Source: CAYPZL01 sp964415045
GTDB taxonomy: Bacteria; Planctomycetota; Phycisphaerae; Sedimentisphaerales; Anaerobacaceae
DNA length: 7,252 nucleotides
Direction of reading: 5' to 3'
Assembly (NCBI GenBank): GCA_964415045.1
Contig: CAYPZL010000247.1
Span: 1-7,252 of the forward strand
Positions 1 through 7,026 of the stretch are shown here, piece by piece (the first letter of the stretch is position 1; every line of letters begins with the position of its first letter). A program made the position numbers and the translations under genes. Below the pieces are notes generated by a model. It saw only the letters and a program-made list of their open reading frames with translations. It did not search any database and was not told where the DNA came from.

Positions 1-274
1 ACACGGAATCGAAAGTACACACAGATTGGGACTTGACTAGAGGAACACGCTGTTTTGCCAACACGAGCTTCTCTGTCGTCGTAACCCCACCCGCCGAGAG
101 GCGGACGAAATACACGCCGGAGGGGTGGGCGGACGCGTCCCAGGTCAGTGGATGCTCGCCTACAGTGAATGCTTGATCTGCCAACGTCGTGACCAACCGG
201 CCGGTGATGTCGTACACGGCCACTGTCACGTCCGCCGCTTCCGGCGACGCGATGCGCACCGTCGTCGCGGCGAG
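1..274 (-). pseudogene. Remnant of a type IX secretion (Por) C-terminal sorting domain
   Basis: Read on the minus strand from 274 to the window edge, one open frame gives a sequence with the usual layout of a Por secretion / FlgD-Ig-like C-terminal domain. It starts AATTVRIASPEAADVTVAVY, continues DITGRLVTTL, then TWDASAHPSGVYFVRL and ends near TTEKLVLAK. In the family this domain closes large secreted proteins and is the export signal for the type IX system. Two things are wrong. A TAA stop (277-275) lies just upstream, where an NP-rich linker to the rest of the protein should be, so there is no gene body or start codon. At the other end no stop follows KLVLAK; the frame runs on for about 18 unrelated residues to the edge. 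I read this as a broken remnant. A frameshifted or recombined end of a larger gene is the alternative. Domain identity is by eye. Confidence 0.72.
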
Positions 275-306
275 TTACGTCCGTAGGTTTGTGCAACAAG
301 GGTTCA

Positions 307-356
307 TGGTGGAAGCGTCACTCCCGCCTGCCGGCGGGCGGAAGTGACGCTGACCA
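307..356. repeat. Long inverted repeat (hairpin) after the operon, possible terminator
   Basis: Positions 314-351 form a 38-nt near-perfect inverted repeat centred on CCGG (331-334). The arms begin AGCGTCACT and end AGTGACGCT. Only two of 19 positions do not pair as Watson-Crick: 323/342 and 329/336, one a wobble and the other a mismatch depending on the strand. A further TGGT (307-310) and ACCA (353-356) extend the stem beyond a small asymmetric bulge. It lies 28 nt beyond the stop of the PII gene, the last gene of the operon, so it is well placed to end transcription or protect the 3' end of the mRNA. No T-run follows on either strand, so it is not a classical intrinsic terminator. It may instead be a copy of a dispersed intergenic palindrome. 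Confidence 0.7.
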
Positions 357-383
357 CGGAGTACCAGCCGCAGGTTTGGGTAT

Positions 384-725
384 TCAAATCGCGGCGTTTC
401 CGGTTTCGCCTGAGCTGATCCGATAGGCCTGTTCGGCGTCCAGCACATAGACCTTGCCATCTCCGCGCAGTCCGGTGTGAGCGGCGGTGCGAATAGCTTC
501 GACCACCATATCTACAAGATCGTCACGGCAGAAGATTTCGAGCTTCTTATGCGGAACGTAGTGAATGGAGTCCTCGGTAATGTAAACAGCCTGCCCTTCT
601 CCACGTCCGCGTCCGAAGCCGTGAACGTCGGTAACACTCACGCCGGTCAGTCCTTCGATCCTGTGCATGGCGTGGACAACCTTGCCAAGGCGGTTGGACT
701 TGATGTACGCAATGACAAATTTCAT
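384..725 (-). CDS. PII-superfamily signalling protein, PII-NG type, linked to metal efflux
   Basis: This 113-residue protein is the usual PII length. It has the PII landmarks: GFGR at 36-39 before the T-loop, and TGLRGDGKVYV at 84-94, a near match to the PII C-terminal signature with Tyr where Phe/Trp is usual. It also has RISSGETG near the end. Aligned without gaps to E. coli GlnB, the ATP-contact positions in GDGK (88-91) and Arg102 remain. The T-loop differs: the uridylylated Tyr51 is Asp52, Gln39 is Gly40, Lys58 (2-oxoglutarate) is His59, and Arg103 is Ser104. Classical nitrogen control by uridylylation is therefore unlikely. PII proteins encoded next to heavy-metal RND pumps are known as the PII-NG group. 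I infer that it senses nucleotide or metal state and acts on the pump or its expression. GAGGAG (737-732) lies 6 nt before the ATG, overlapping the end of czcA, and only 3 nt separate the genes, so translation is probably coupled. Confidence 0.93.
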   Translation of the reverse strand: MKFVIAYIKSNRLGKVVHAMHRIEGLTGVSVTDVHGFGRGRGEGQAVYITEDSIHYVPHKKLEIFCRDDLVDMVVEAIRTAAHTGLRGDGKVYVLDAEQAYRISSGETGNAAI

Positions 726-728
726 GGG

Positions 729-3700
729 TTACTCCTCTGTGGGTTGAGCTGCCGTCGGTTCACGTTCGACCGGAATTGCAAACCACTTGTACAGCGCCGG
801 GAGAACAATCAATGTCAGCGCCGTGGAGGTGACGAGCCCGCCGATGACCACAGTCGCCAGGGGCCTTTGGACCTCGCTGCCGGTGCCGGTGGCGAACAAC
901 AGCGGTGTCATGCCCAGTGACGCGACGATTGCGGTCATCAGCACGGGCCGGACGCGGAGCATCGCGCCGTCGACACTGGCTTCGTCGATCGACTTGCCTT
1001 CCAGCATGAGCTGATTGATATAGGTCACCAGCACGACGCCGTTGAGCATGGCGACTCCGAAGAGGGCGATGAAGCCCACGGAGGCGGGGACGGATAGGTT
1101 CTGTCCGCTGATCCACAAGGCCGCGACCCCTCCAACCAGCGCCAGGGGGATGTTCAGCAGGATCAGCGCAGTGTTCTTCAGCGAGTTGAAGCTTAGATAG
1201 AGCAGGAAACACAACAGCACCAGCGTGACAGGCACGACCAGGGCGAACCGGGCGTTGGCCTGCTGGGCAAGTTCGAACTGCCCGCCCCAGGTGACCAGAT
1301 AGCCCGCCGGCAGGTCCACCTGCTTTTCGACGGCTTTGCGGGCCTCGGTAACGAACGAGCCGATGTCGCGCCCGACCACATTGGCCTGCACGGTGATGAA
1401 CCGCTGTGTGTTCTCCCGCGTGATCTGGCGGGGGCCGACCAGGGTCTCAATAGCAGCCAGGTCGTCCAGTGGGATGCGCATGCCATCGGGCGCGGCGACC
1501 AGCAGTTGCTCGATGTCTTCCTGCATATCGCGGAACGGCTTCTGGTAACGGACGTAGATGTCGAAGCGCCGGATGCCCTCAAAGACCTGCCCGGCCTCGA
1601 CACCGCCCACCGCCGCGCGGATGGTCTCCTGCACTTCGGCCAGGTTGACGCCGTAGCGGGCCAGTGCCTGGCGGTCGGGGCGGATCAGCAGTTGCGGCGC
1701 GCCGACCATCTGCGCCGCCTGCACGTCGGCTGCGCCCTCGACCTGCCGGACGACGGTGGCGATCTCATCGGCCTTGGCCTTGAGTGTGTCGAGGTCGTCG
1801 CCGAAGAGTTTGATCGCCAGTTCCGCCTTCACGCCGCCGATCAGCTCATCCACGGTCAACTGAATCGGTTGGGTGATGTTGGCCGCCATGCCGGGAAAAC
1901 CCTTGAGCACGCGACGGATGTCGTCCTCGATCTCCGGTTGCGTTTTATCCGGGTCGGGCCACTCGGATTCAGGTTTGAGCACCACGAAGCTGTGGATCAC
2001 GTTAATCGGCGCGGAGTGCGCCCCGACCTCGCCCCGGCCGATACGGGTGACGACCTTGTCGACCTCGGGCAACGCGACCACCCGCCGTTCCATGCGTAAC
2101 GTCATCTGCTTGGATTCGGACAGCGCGATCGAAGGCGCATAGGTCGCGTTGATCATGATGTCCCCCTCGTTGAGCCGGGGGGTAAACTCCCTGCCGAGAC
2201 GCGGGAAGATGACCGCACCCGCGGCAAGGAGAGCCAAGCCCAGAAGAATCGCCGCCCATCGTTGCCGCACGAAGAAGCGCACTATCGGCTGGTACACTAC
2301 CAGGATGGCTCGGAGGATCACGTTCTCGGTCAGCTTGGCTTTTCGGCCGTCTTCCGGGTGTTCCGGCGGCTGCGCGGTCGACTTGGGCCGCAGTCGGTTC
2401 AGCAGCCAGCGCCGGATGCGGCCGGTGCGGTTCGCCCCAGTGGCCGGCCGCCGCATCAAGAGTTCGGCGAACACCGGCGCGGCAAACAGGGCGAAGATGA
2501 GCGACCCGAACATGGCCAGCGCCACCGTGTAGGCCAGCGGACGAAACGTCTTGCCCTCCACACCGGTCAGCGTGAACAGCGGCAGGAAGACGACAATGAT
2601 GATCGTGATGGCGAAGACAATCGGCCGTCCCACCTCATAGCAGGCCCGGGCGACCACGTGGACGCGCGACTCGCCGGGGCGGGACTCGCGCAACATGCGA
2701 TCGACGTTCTCGATCATGACGATGGCGCCGTCGACCATCATGCCAATCGCGATGGCCAGCCCCCCCAGCGACATGAGATTGGCCGAAATACCGAAATAGC
2801 CCATCGCCAGCGTGGCAAAGAGCACGGAGAAGGGGAGCGACAGCACCACCACAACCGCCGGCCGCAGCGCGCCCATGAACATCAGCACTACCAGCACCAC
2901 CAGGCCGAGGCCCTCGATCAAGGCGTCCTGCACCGTCGCGACCGCGGACTCGACCAGTTCTTTCTGCTCGTAGTACGGCACGATCTTCACGCCCTCGGGC
3001 AGGGCCTTCTGCACTTCGGCGAGCTTGGCTTCGACGCGCTCGATGACGGTGGAGGCGTTGGTACCGTAAAGCTGAATGACCATCCCGGAGACGACTTCCT
3101 CTCGCCCGTTCTGCGTCTGCAAGCCCCGGCGGATCGCCCCGCCGATCTCCACATCCGCCACATCAGCGAGGTAGATCGGCCGGCCGTCCACCGTCTTGAC
3201 CACGATGTTGGCCAGGTCGTCGAGGCCCTGGGTCAGCCCATTGGAACGGACAATGAATTGCTCGCCGTTGCGTTCGAGAAACTGCGCTCCGACATTCAGG
3301 TTGTTGGCGCGGATGCGTTGAATGACGTCGTGCAGGGCCAGGTCGTAGCGCAGCAGGGCGTTGGGATTGACATTCACCTGAAACTGTTTTTCGTAGCCAC
3401 CGATGCCGAGGACCTCGGTCACGCCGGGCACGGTCTGGAGCTGATACTTGACGATCCAGTCCTGCATCGTCCTCAGCTCGGTCATGGAATATTGGCCGGT
3501 CGTGTCCTCGAGGTTGTAGTAGAGTATCAGGCCCATGGCGGTGGAGATCGGACCCATCTCCGGCTCGCCGAAGCCCTCGGGGATCTGCTCGCGCGCCGCT
3601 TGCAGCCGTTCATTGACGAGCTGGCGCACGAAGTAGATGTCCATGTCGTCTTCGAAGTAGATGCTCACGACGGACAGGCCGAAGTTGGAGATGCTGCGGA

Positions 3701-3944
3701 TTTCGGTGATCCCGGGAAGGCCGGTCATCGCACTTTCCACCGGGTAGGTGACGTACTTCTCCACTTCCTCGGGGGCCAGGCCCTCGGTGACGGTAAAGAC
3801 CTGCACGAGTGTGGGCGAAACGTCCGGGAATGCATCGATGGGCAGGTTGCGGTACGACAGGTACCCAGCGCCCATCACCACGAGAACCAGCGCGACAACG
3901 ACCAATCGGTTGCGAAGGGCATAACCGATGAGTTTCTTGATCAC
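729..3944 (-). CDS. czcA: Heavy-metal efflux RND pump, CzcA/CusA family
   Basis: This is the inner-membrane pump of the tripartite system, 1071 residues from the GTG chosen here, a normal length for HME-RND proteins. Near the N-terminus the first membrane helix (about 13-29) is followed by NLPIDAFPDVSPTLVQV (33-49), typical of the family. The fourth-helix motif VDGAIVMIEN carries Asp405 and Glu412; Asp405 corresponds to the proton-relay Asp405 of CusA. The preceding AIAIG lacks the extra Asp of classical CzcA. The second periplasmic half begins near LGREFTPRLNEGD (583-595). Met573, Met623 and Met672 of CusA align with Asn599, Val649 and Glu700, and CusA GVAAEFG is GVAMLNG here, as in CzcA-type pumps. 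A divalent substrate is therefore favoured over Cu(I)/Ag(I). The central cytoplasmic loop (about 495-563) looks longer than usual. An in-frame ATG at 3992 would add 16 unlike residues and overlap czcB. The exact metal cannot be decided from sequence. Confidence 0.96.
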   Translation of the reverse strand: MIKKLIGYALRNRLVVVALVLVVMGAGYLSYRNLPIDAFPDVSPTLVQVFTVTEGLAPEEVEKYVTYPVESAMTGLPGITEIRSISNFGLSVVSIYFEDDMDIYFVRQLVNERLQAAREQIPEGFGEPEMGPISTAMGLILYYNLEDTTGQYSMTELRTMQDWIVKYQLQTVPGVTEVLGIGGYEKQFQVNVNPNALLRYDLALHDVIQRIRANNLNVGAQFLERNGEQFIVRSNGLTQGLDDLANIVVKTVDGRPIYLADVADVEIGGAIRRGLQTQNGREEVVSGMVIQLYGTNASTVIERVEAKLAEVQKALPEGVKIVPYYEQKELVESAVATVQDALIEGLGLVVLVVLMFMGALRPAVVVVLSLPFSVLFATLAMGYFGISANLMSLGGLAIAIGMMVDGAIVMIENVDRMLRESRPGESRVHVVARACYEVGRPIVFAITIIIVVFLPLFTLTGVEGKTFRPLAYTVALAMFGSLIFALFAAPVFAELLMRRPATGANRTGRIRRWLLNRLRPKSTAQPPEHPEDGRKAKLTENVILRAILVVYQPIVRFFVRQRWAAILLGLALLAAGAVIFPRLGREFTPRLNEGDIMINATYAPSIALSESKQMTLRMERRVVALPEVDKVVTRIGRGEVGAHSAPINVIHSFVVLKPESEWPDPDKTQPEIEDDIRRVLKGFPGMAANITQPIQLTVDELIGGVKAELAIKLFGDDLDTLKAKADEIATVVRQVEGAADVQAAQMVGAPQLLIRPDRQALARYGVNLAEVQETIRAAVGGVEAGQVFEGIRRFDIYVRYQKPFRDMQEDIEQLLVAAPDGMRIPLDDLAAIETLVGPRQITRENTQRFITVQANVVGRDIGSFVTEARKAVEKQVDLPAGYLVTWGGQFELAQQANARFALVVPVTLVLLCFLLYLSFNSLKNTALILLNIPLALVGGVAALWISGQNLSVPASVGFIALFGVAMLNGVVLVTYINQLMLEGKSIDEASVDGAMLRVRPVLMTAIVASLGMTPLLFATGTGSEVQRPLATVVIGGLVTSTALTLIVLPALYKWFAIPVEREPTAAQPTEE

Positions 3945-3951
3945 AATGAAA

Positions 3952-3956
3952 CCTCC
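3952..3956 (-). promoter_or_regulatory. Ribosome-binding site that sets the czcA start at GTG 3944
   Basis: On the minus strand GGAGG is followed by 7 nt (TTTCATT) and then GTG ATC AAG AAA. This places the start at 3944, 22 nt after the czcB stop. The upstream ATG at 3992 lies inside czcB, and I saw no comparable site for it. Starting at GTG also puts the protein in register with family members, which begin with a short Lys-rich stretch before the first helix. Confidence 0.85.
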
Positions 3957-3966
3957 AATGGTAGTG

Positions 3967-5229
3967 TCAGTGGGTGTGGCCCGCACTCTCAAGTGCAGCG
4001 CTGTTCATCTGGGCCTTGAGCGTCAGGACACCGGTCACGGCGTATCGTTCCCCCGGTTGCAGTCCCGCCAGGACTTCGACGCGTTGTTCGGTTTTTCGAC
4101 CAAGTCGAACGGGGCGAGGAGTCAGCCCTTCGTCGGTCTCGACAAAGACTACCGGCTGATCGTTCATACTGATCACCGCCGAGCGGGGCACAGCGACCTC
4201 CACCGGGCGAGACGCCGTGGCCACATGGACATTGACGAACAGGCCCGGCCGCAACAGGCCGTCTGGATTGGTTACTTCGGTGCGTGCAATGGCTGTGCGG
4301 GTCTCCTCGCCGACCACCGGGCCGATATATTCGATTTTTCCAGATACTTCGGGGATGCCATAGCCGGAGACCACCTTTACACGCATGCCTTCGCGAATGA
4401 CGCCGAGGTCGCGGGGGTACACATTGGCATCCACCCAGACGGTGTTGAGGTCGGCGACAATGAAGGCGTCGGTCTCTTCCGTCACCCATTCTCCCTGCAC
4501 GATTGTTCGTTGAATCACCTGTCCCGTAAGCGGTGCAATCAGCTCGTGGTGGGAGAGTTCGACCGACGGATCATCGCCGATCCGTTCGATGCGCTCATCG
4601 CTGGCGCCAAGCGCGTGCAATGTCTGCTTCGATGAACGAAGGCCGATCTCAGCCGCTTGCAGATCCCTCTGCGTAACTTGCAGCTCCTCTTCCGCTGCGA
4701 TGCCTTCTTCCTGCAGAGTCCGCACACGCTGGTGCGTCGCCCGTGCCAGCAAGAGCTGTTCGCGTGCTTCCAGATAGTCGGATATCGCTGTGGCGAGCTC
4801 TTCGCTATGGATCACGGCCAATACCTGCCCGCGCTGAACATGATCGCCTTCGCGCACCAGCATCTGGTGGACATTGCCCGGAACCGTTGGGGTCACGTGA
4901 GCGATACGGTCCTGATCAAGGCGCACCTCACCTGTCAGAACCACCTCACGGTGCAGGCTGCAGGGGCCGGCTTCCGCCAAGGTTACGCCGAATTCTTCCC
5001 GTGTTTCGGCGTCGAGATGTACACTGCCTTCTTTTTCATGTTCGTCAAGGCTTGCATGTTCGCCATCACCGGTTTCTTCACCGGCATGTGTCTCTTGCCC
5101 GGTTTCATGATCATGGCCTTCGTACTCCTCCTTATGGCCGGAATCCAGTGCCCAGGCGGTGAGTAGCGCCGCAAGCAGCAAGGTCAGTCCGCCGACCAGG
5201 AAGCGGCGGATCCAGGGATTCGTATTCAT
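3967..5229 (-). CDS. czcB: Periplasmic adaptor (membrane fusion protein) of metal efflux, CzcB type
   Basis: This 420-residue adaptor joins the RND pump to the outer-membrane channel. An N-terminal signal anchor (about 8-28) is followed by an acidic, His-rich stretch (31-71). That stretch has seven histidines (32, 39, 41, 48, 58, 64, 71) among many Asp and Glu residues, a plausible divalent-metal capture segment. The two halves of the lipoyl-like domain are visible at GNVHQMLVREGDHVQRGQVL (118-137) and at LIAPLTGQVIQ near 230-240. Between them lies a helical hairpin (about 145-208). Beta-barrel and membrane-proximal domains follow (about 255-405), including LRPGLFVNVHV (326-336). The protein ends with a second short His motif, AGHTH. 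Its ATG overlaps the czcC stop as ATGA, and AGAGGAG lies 6 nt upstream inside czcC, so translation is coupled. The CusB-type methionine-rich N-terminus is absent, in line with a divalent substrate. Confidence 0.95.
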   Translation of the reverse strand: MNTNPWIRRFLVGGLTLLLAALLTAWALDSGHKEEYEGHDHETGQETHAGEETGDGEHASLDEHEKEGSVHLDAETREEFGVTLAEAGPCSLHREVVLTGEVRLDQDRIAHVTPTVPGNVHQMLVREGDHVQRGQVLAVIHSEELATAISDYLEAREQLLLARATHQRVRTLQEEGIAAEEELQVTQRDLQAAEIGLRSSKQTLHALGASDERIERIGDDPSVELSHHELIAPLTGQVIQRTIVQGEWVTEETDAFIVADLNTVWVDANVYPRDLGVIREGMRVKVVSGYGIPEVSGKIEYIGPVVGEETRTAIARTEVTNPDGLLRPGLFVNVHVATASRPVEVAVPRSAVISMNDQPVVFVETDEGLTPRPVRLGRKTEQRVEVLAGLQPGERYAVTGVLTLKAQMNSAALESAGHTH

Positions 5230-6485
5230 CTATCGCTCCTCTCTTCAGAATTCCGGGACAACACCGACCGGCCGGCAAGGTTGTCAAGGGTGACTTGCGT
5301 GATGGCCAGGTCGCGGATCGATTCCAGGTAGTCCATGCGCCGCTGCAACAGTGTTCGCTGGGCTTCCAGGACATCGAGATAGCCGGCGCGGCCCGCCTCA
5401 TAGCTACGCAGGGCCAGCCGCTGTACCGATTCGCTGGTGGGAATCAGCGTGGTTTGGAATGTCTCGACGCGTTCTCGTTCAGCCGCGAACTGCTCGAGAG
5501 CCGCCTGCCACTCACTCTCCAGTTCGAGCCGGCGCTGCTGGACTTCAGCGACGGCGATCCGCTTGCGGGCCGACGCCGTCTGGATGTCGCCAACGCCGCC
5601 CCACCAGTACCACAGGGGCACGGTGAGCCCGACTTCCACTCCCCAGAAATCGCTTCCCTCAGGCGCGCCGGGCGCCCGCTGGCGAAATCCTGCCGCTTCG
5701 ATCCGCGGCAGCCAGGATGTCGCCGCGAGGGTATGGGCTTCACCCGCCGCGTCAGCAAGATCGTTCGCGACGATCAGCATGGGATTGCCGGTAATCCCGC
5801 GCCCGGCGTCCGGCGGCTCCCAGTTCGTCATCAGCGGGGATGTCAGCTCGGCGGGCAGGTCCGGCTGCCCAATCAGGTTGGCGAGCCGGACACGCGCGGC
5901 GTCCCGGGCTGCACGGGCGCTGCGAAGCTGCGACCGAGTTTCAGCCGCTTCCGCTACCGCACGACTGAGGTCGAGGTCCGCGATGCGACCCACTTCTTGC
6001 ATGCGTCGAAACGCCTGGGCTTGGGTATCGAGAATCGTGGCGTACTGGTTGAGAACAACCAGCCGTTCAGCGGCATACCAGGTGTTGATGAACGCAGTGC
6101 GGACGTTTCGTTCCAATCCCAACAGAATGCTCTGTCGCTGGTTGCCGGCAGCATCGACGAGGGCGTTCTGCCTGCGAGCCTGCCAGATATAGCGGAGCGG
6201 GAAATCGAACTCCTGCGAGAGCGCCAGTCTGCGCTCTTCGTAGGCATCAAGGCCGGCGTCCTTGGGTACGCCTTCGTATTCAACGGCGAACGCGGGGGAT
6301 TCCAGCGAGAGGTTCGCCCTGCGTTCACCTCGTGCTTCATCGAGGAACGCGTCCGCCTGTGTCGCTGCCGGATGGTGATGGAGTGCGGTGCGGACGGCAT
6401 CCGCCACCGTGAGAGGCTCGTCCTGAGCCCACACCGGCGCCTCCCACCATGCCGCCATCAACAGCAGCAAAAGGATCGTGCGCAT
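5226..6485 (-). CDS. czcC: Outer-membrane efflux channel, TolC-like, CzcC type
   Basis: This 419-residue channel subunit forms the outer-membrane exit of the pump. Residues 1-20 are a clear signal peptide with a Leu-rich core and a likely cut at VWA|QDE. No lipobox cysteine is present, so it is not a lipoprotein like CusC. The mature part shows the two-fold repeat of the OEP family. A first strand/helix unit has LSQEFDFPLR (89-98) and EVGRIADLDLSRA (164-176). The second has VGLTVPLWYWW (285-295) and YEAGRAGYLDVLEAQRTLL (362-380). Long charged, Ala/Gln/Arg-rich helices lie in between, as expected for the periplasmic barrel. The spacer before the ATG holds a modest GGAAAG. Its stop overlaps the czcB start. 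The metal-efflux assignment rests mainly on its neighbours; the fold assignment rests on sequence. Confidence 0.93.
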   Translation of the reverse strand: MRTILLLLLMAAWWEAPVWAQDEPLTVADAVRTALHHHPAATQADAFLDEARGERRANLSLESPAFAVEYEGVPKDAGLDAYEERRLALSQEFDFPLRYIWQARRQNALVDAAGNQRQSILLGLERNVRTAFINTWYAAERLVVLNQYATILDTQAQAFRRMQEVGRIADLDLSRAVAEAAETRSQLRSARAARDAARVRLANLIGQPDLPAELTSPLMTNWEPPDAGRGITGNPMLIVANDLADAAGEAHTLAATSWLPRIEAAGFRQRAPGAPEGSDFWGVEVGLTVPLWYWWGGVGDIQTASARKRIAVAEVQQRRLELESEWQAALEQFAAERERVETFQTTLIPTSESVQRLALRSYEAGRAGYLDVLEAQRTLLQRRMDYLESIRDLAITQVTLDNLAGRSVLSRNSEERSDR

Positions 6486-6518
6486 GGTTCTTTCCGTGGT
6501 TGATTAGAGAAATGACTG

Positions 6519-6546
6519 CCGGACGATGCCTATTAAGCATGCCCGG
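6519..6546. promoter_or_regulatory. Imperfect dyad in the gap upstream of czcC, possible operator or leader hairpin
   Basis: Within the 98-nt gap before czcC, CCGG (6519-6522) and ATGC (6526-6529) are mirrored by GCAT (6537-6540) and CCGG (6543-6546). They enclose an AT-rich centre (CTATTAA). On the minus strand a TTGTCG (6563-6558) sits 19 nt before TTAATA, which spans the centre of the dyad. A long spacer of that kind is used by MerR-type promoters, but the fit is poor and no such regulator is in the window. It could be an operator, a small mRNA hairpin, or chance. Confidence 0.3.
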
Positions 6547-6583
6547 ATAGTTTTTCGACAAGCAGGAGATGGAACTGGGGGGG

Positions 6584-7015
6584 CTAAATCAGCAGCACAG
6601 TGCTTGTGACGACTGGGCCTGGGGATGAAACGGGGAGGATTTCAAACTCGCTGCTGGATGCTTTATCAGCCTCTGAAAGCAGCGCTGTCGCCACGCTCGC
6701 AGGATGCGTAAGGGATGGTTGCAGAGGCGAGAAGAAATCAGGAGCCCGGTCGAGGTGATACTGCGAAAGCTGGATGAGCATGTCCGTGCAGGGATCAATG
6801 TCCCCGGGATGATTCGCCGGATCGTTGTAGTGCAATTCATCGTCACCGCAGTTTTCCACGGGGGTCTTCACCGGACATGAATCCGTTGTCACAAGCTCGA
6901 ATGCTGAATGCGCTCCTGTCGCGTCCGAACAAAACACCACCATCCCTTTCCCCACGAAAGCATAGGCAACGGCAATCAAAAGAAAAATGGGGAGGTTTCG
7001 CCTGCTGGTGAGCAT
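6584..7015 (-). CDS. Small exported protein with four cysteines, first gene of the efflux operon, function unknown
   Basis: This 143-residue protein matches no named family I recognise. It starts with a basic, twin-Arg-containing n-region (MLTSRRN) and a hydrophobic core to about residue 22. A signal-peptidase cut after AYA (19) is plausible, so it should be periplasmic or membrane-tethered. The mature part has Cys29, Cys47, Cys56 and Cys76, in FCSDATGAHSAFE, DSCPV, ENCGDDELHY and DIDPCTDMLIQLSQ, plus His36, His62 and His69 and many Asp/Glu. This would suit metal binding or two disulfides. The C-terminal third is Ser/Pro-rich and ends in a hydrophobic TSTVLLI. From memory, small exported proteins of similar layout (a C...GxH motif, later a C-D-I/L-P/Q-L motif) precede czc-like operons in other phyla. 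That is recollection, not a search. No good Shine-Dalgarno precedes the ATG. It is followed by 98 nt and then czcC, on the same strand. Confidence 0.72.
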   Translation of the reverse strand: MLTSRRNLPIFLLIAVAYAFVGKGMVVFCSDATGAHSAFELVTTDSCPVKTPVENCGDDELHYNDPANHPGDIDPCTDMLIQLSQYHLDRAPDFFSPLQPSLTHPASVATALLSEADKASSSEFEILPVSSPGPVVTSTVLLI

Positions 7016-7026
7016 TTAGCTTGGCC

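Noticed and set aside
307..356. Classical rho-independent terminator
   Set aside because: The stem is strong, but no T-run follows on either strand, so only a tentative terminator role is given.
275..460. 61-codon minus-strand open frame ending at the TAA next to the sorting-domain fragment
   Set aside because: It overlaps the PII gene in another frame and crosses the long hairpin. Its sequence does not resemble the body of a secreted protein, so it is not the missing upstream part.
477..920. Plus-strand open frame covering the PII gene and the czcA end
   Set aside because: It is antisense to two well-supported genes and shows no domain features.
1506..2099. 197-codon plus-strand open frame opposite czcA
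   Set aside because: It is a shadow of the RND pump, with no start context or recognisable domain.
2262..4019. 585-codon open frame on the plus strand
   Set aside because: It lies antisense to czcA. Its product is a low-complexity His/Asp/Gly/Arg-rich sequence typical of a GC-rich complement frame, while the minus-strand frame is a clear RND pump.
5295..6503. 402-codon plus-strand open frame opposite czcC
   Set aside because: It is the antisense of a recognisable outer-membrane efflux protein and shows no family features of its own.
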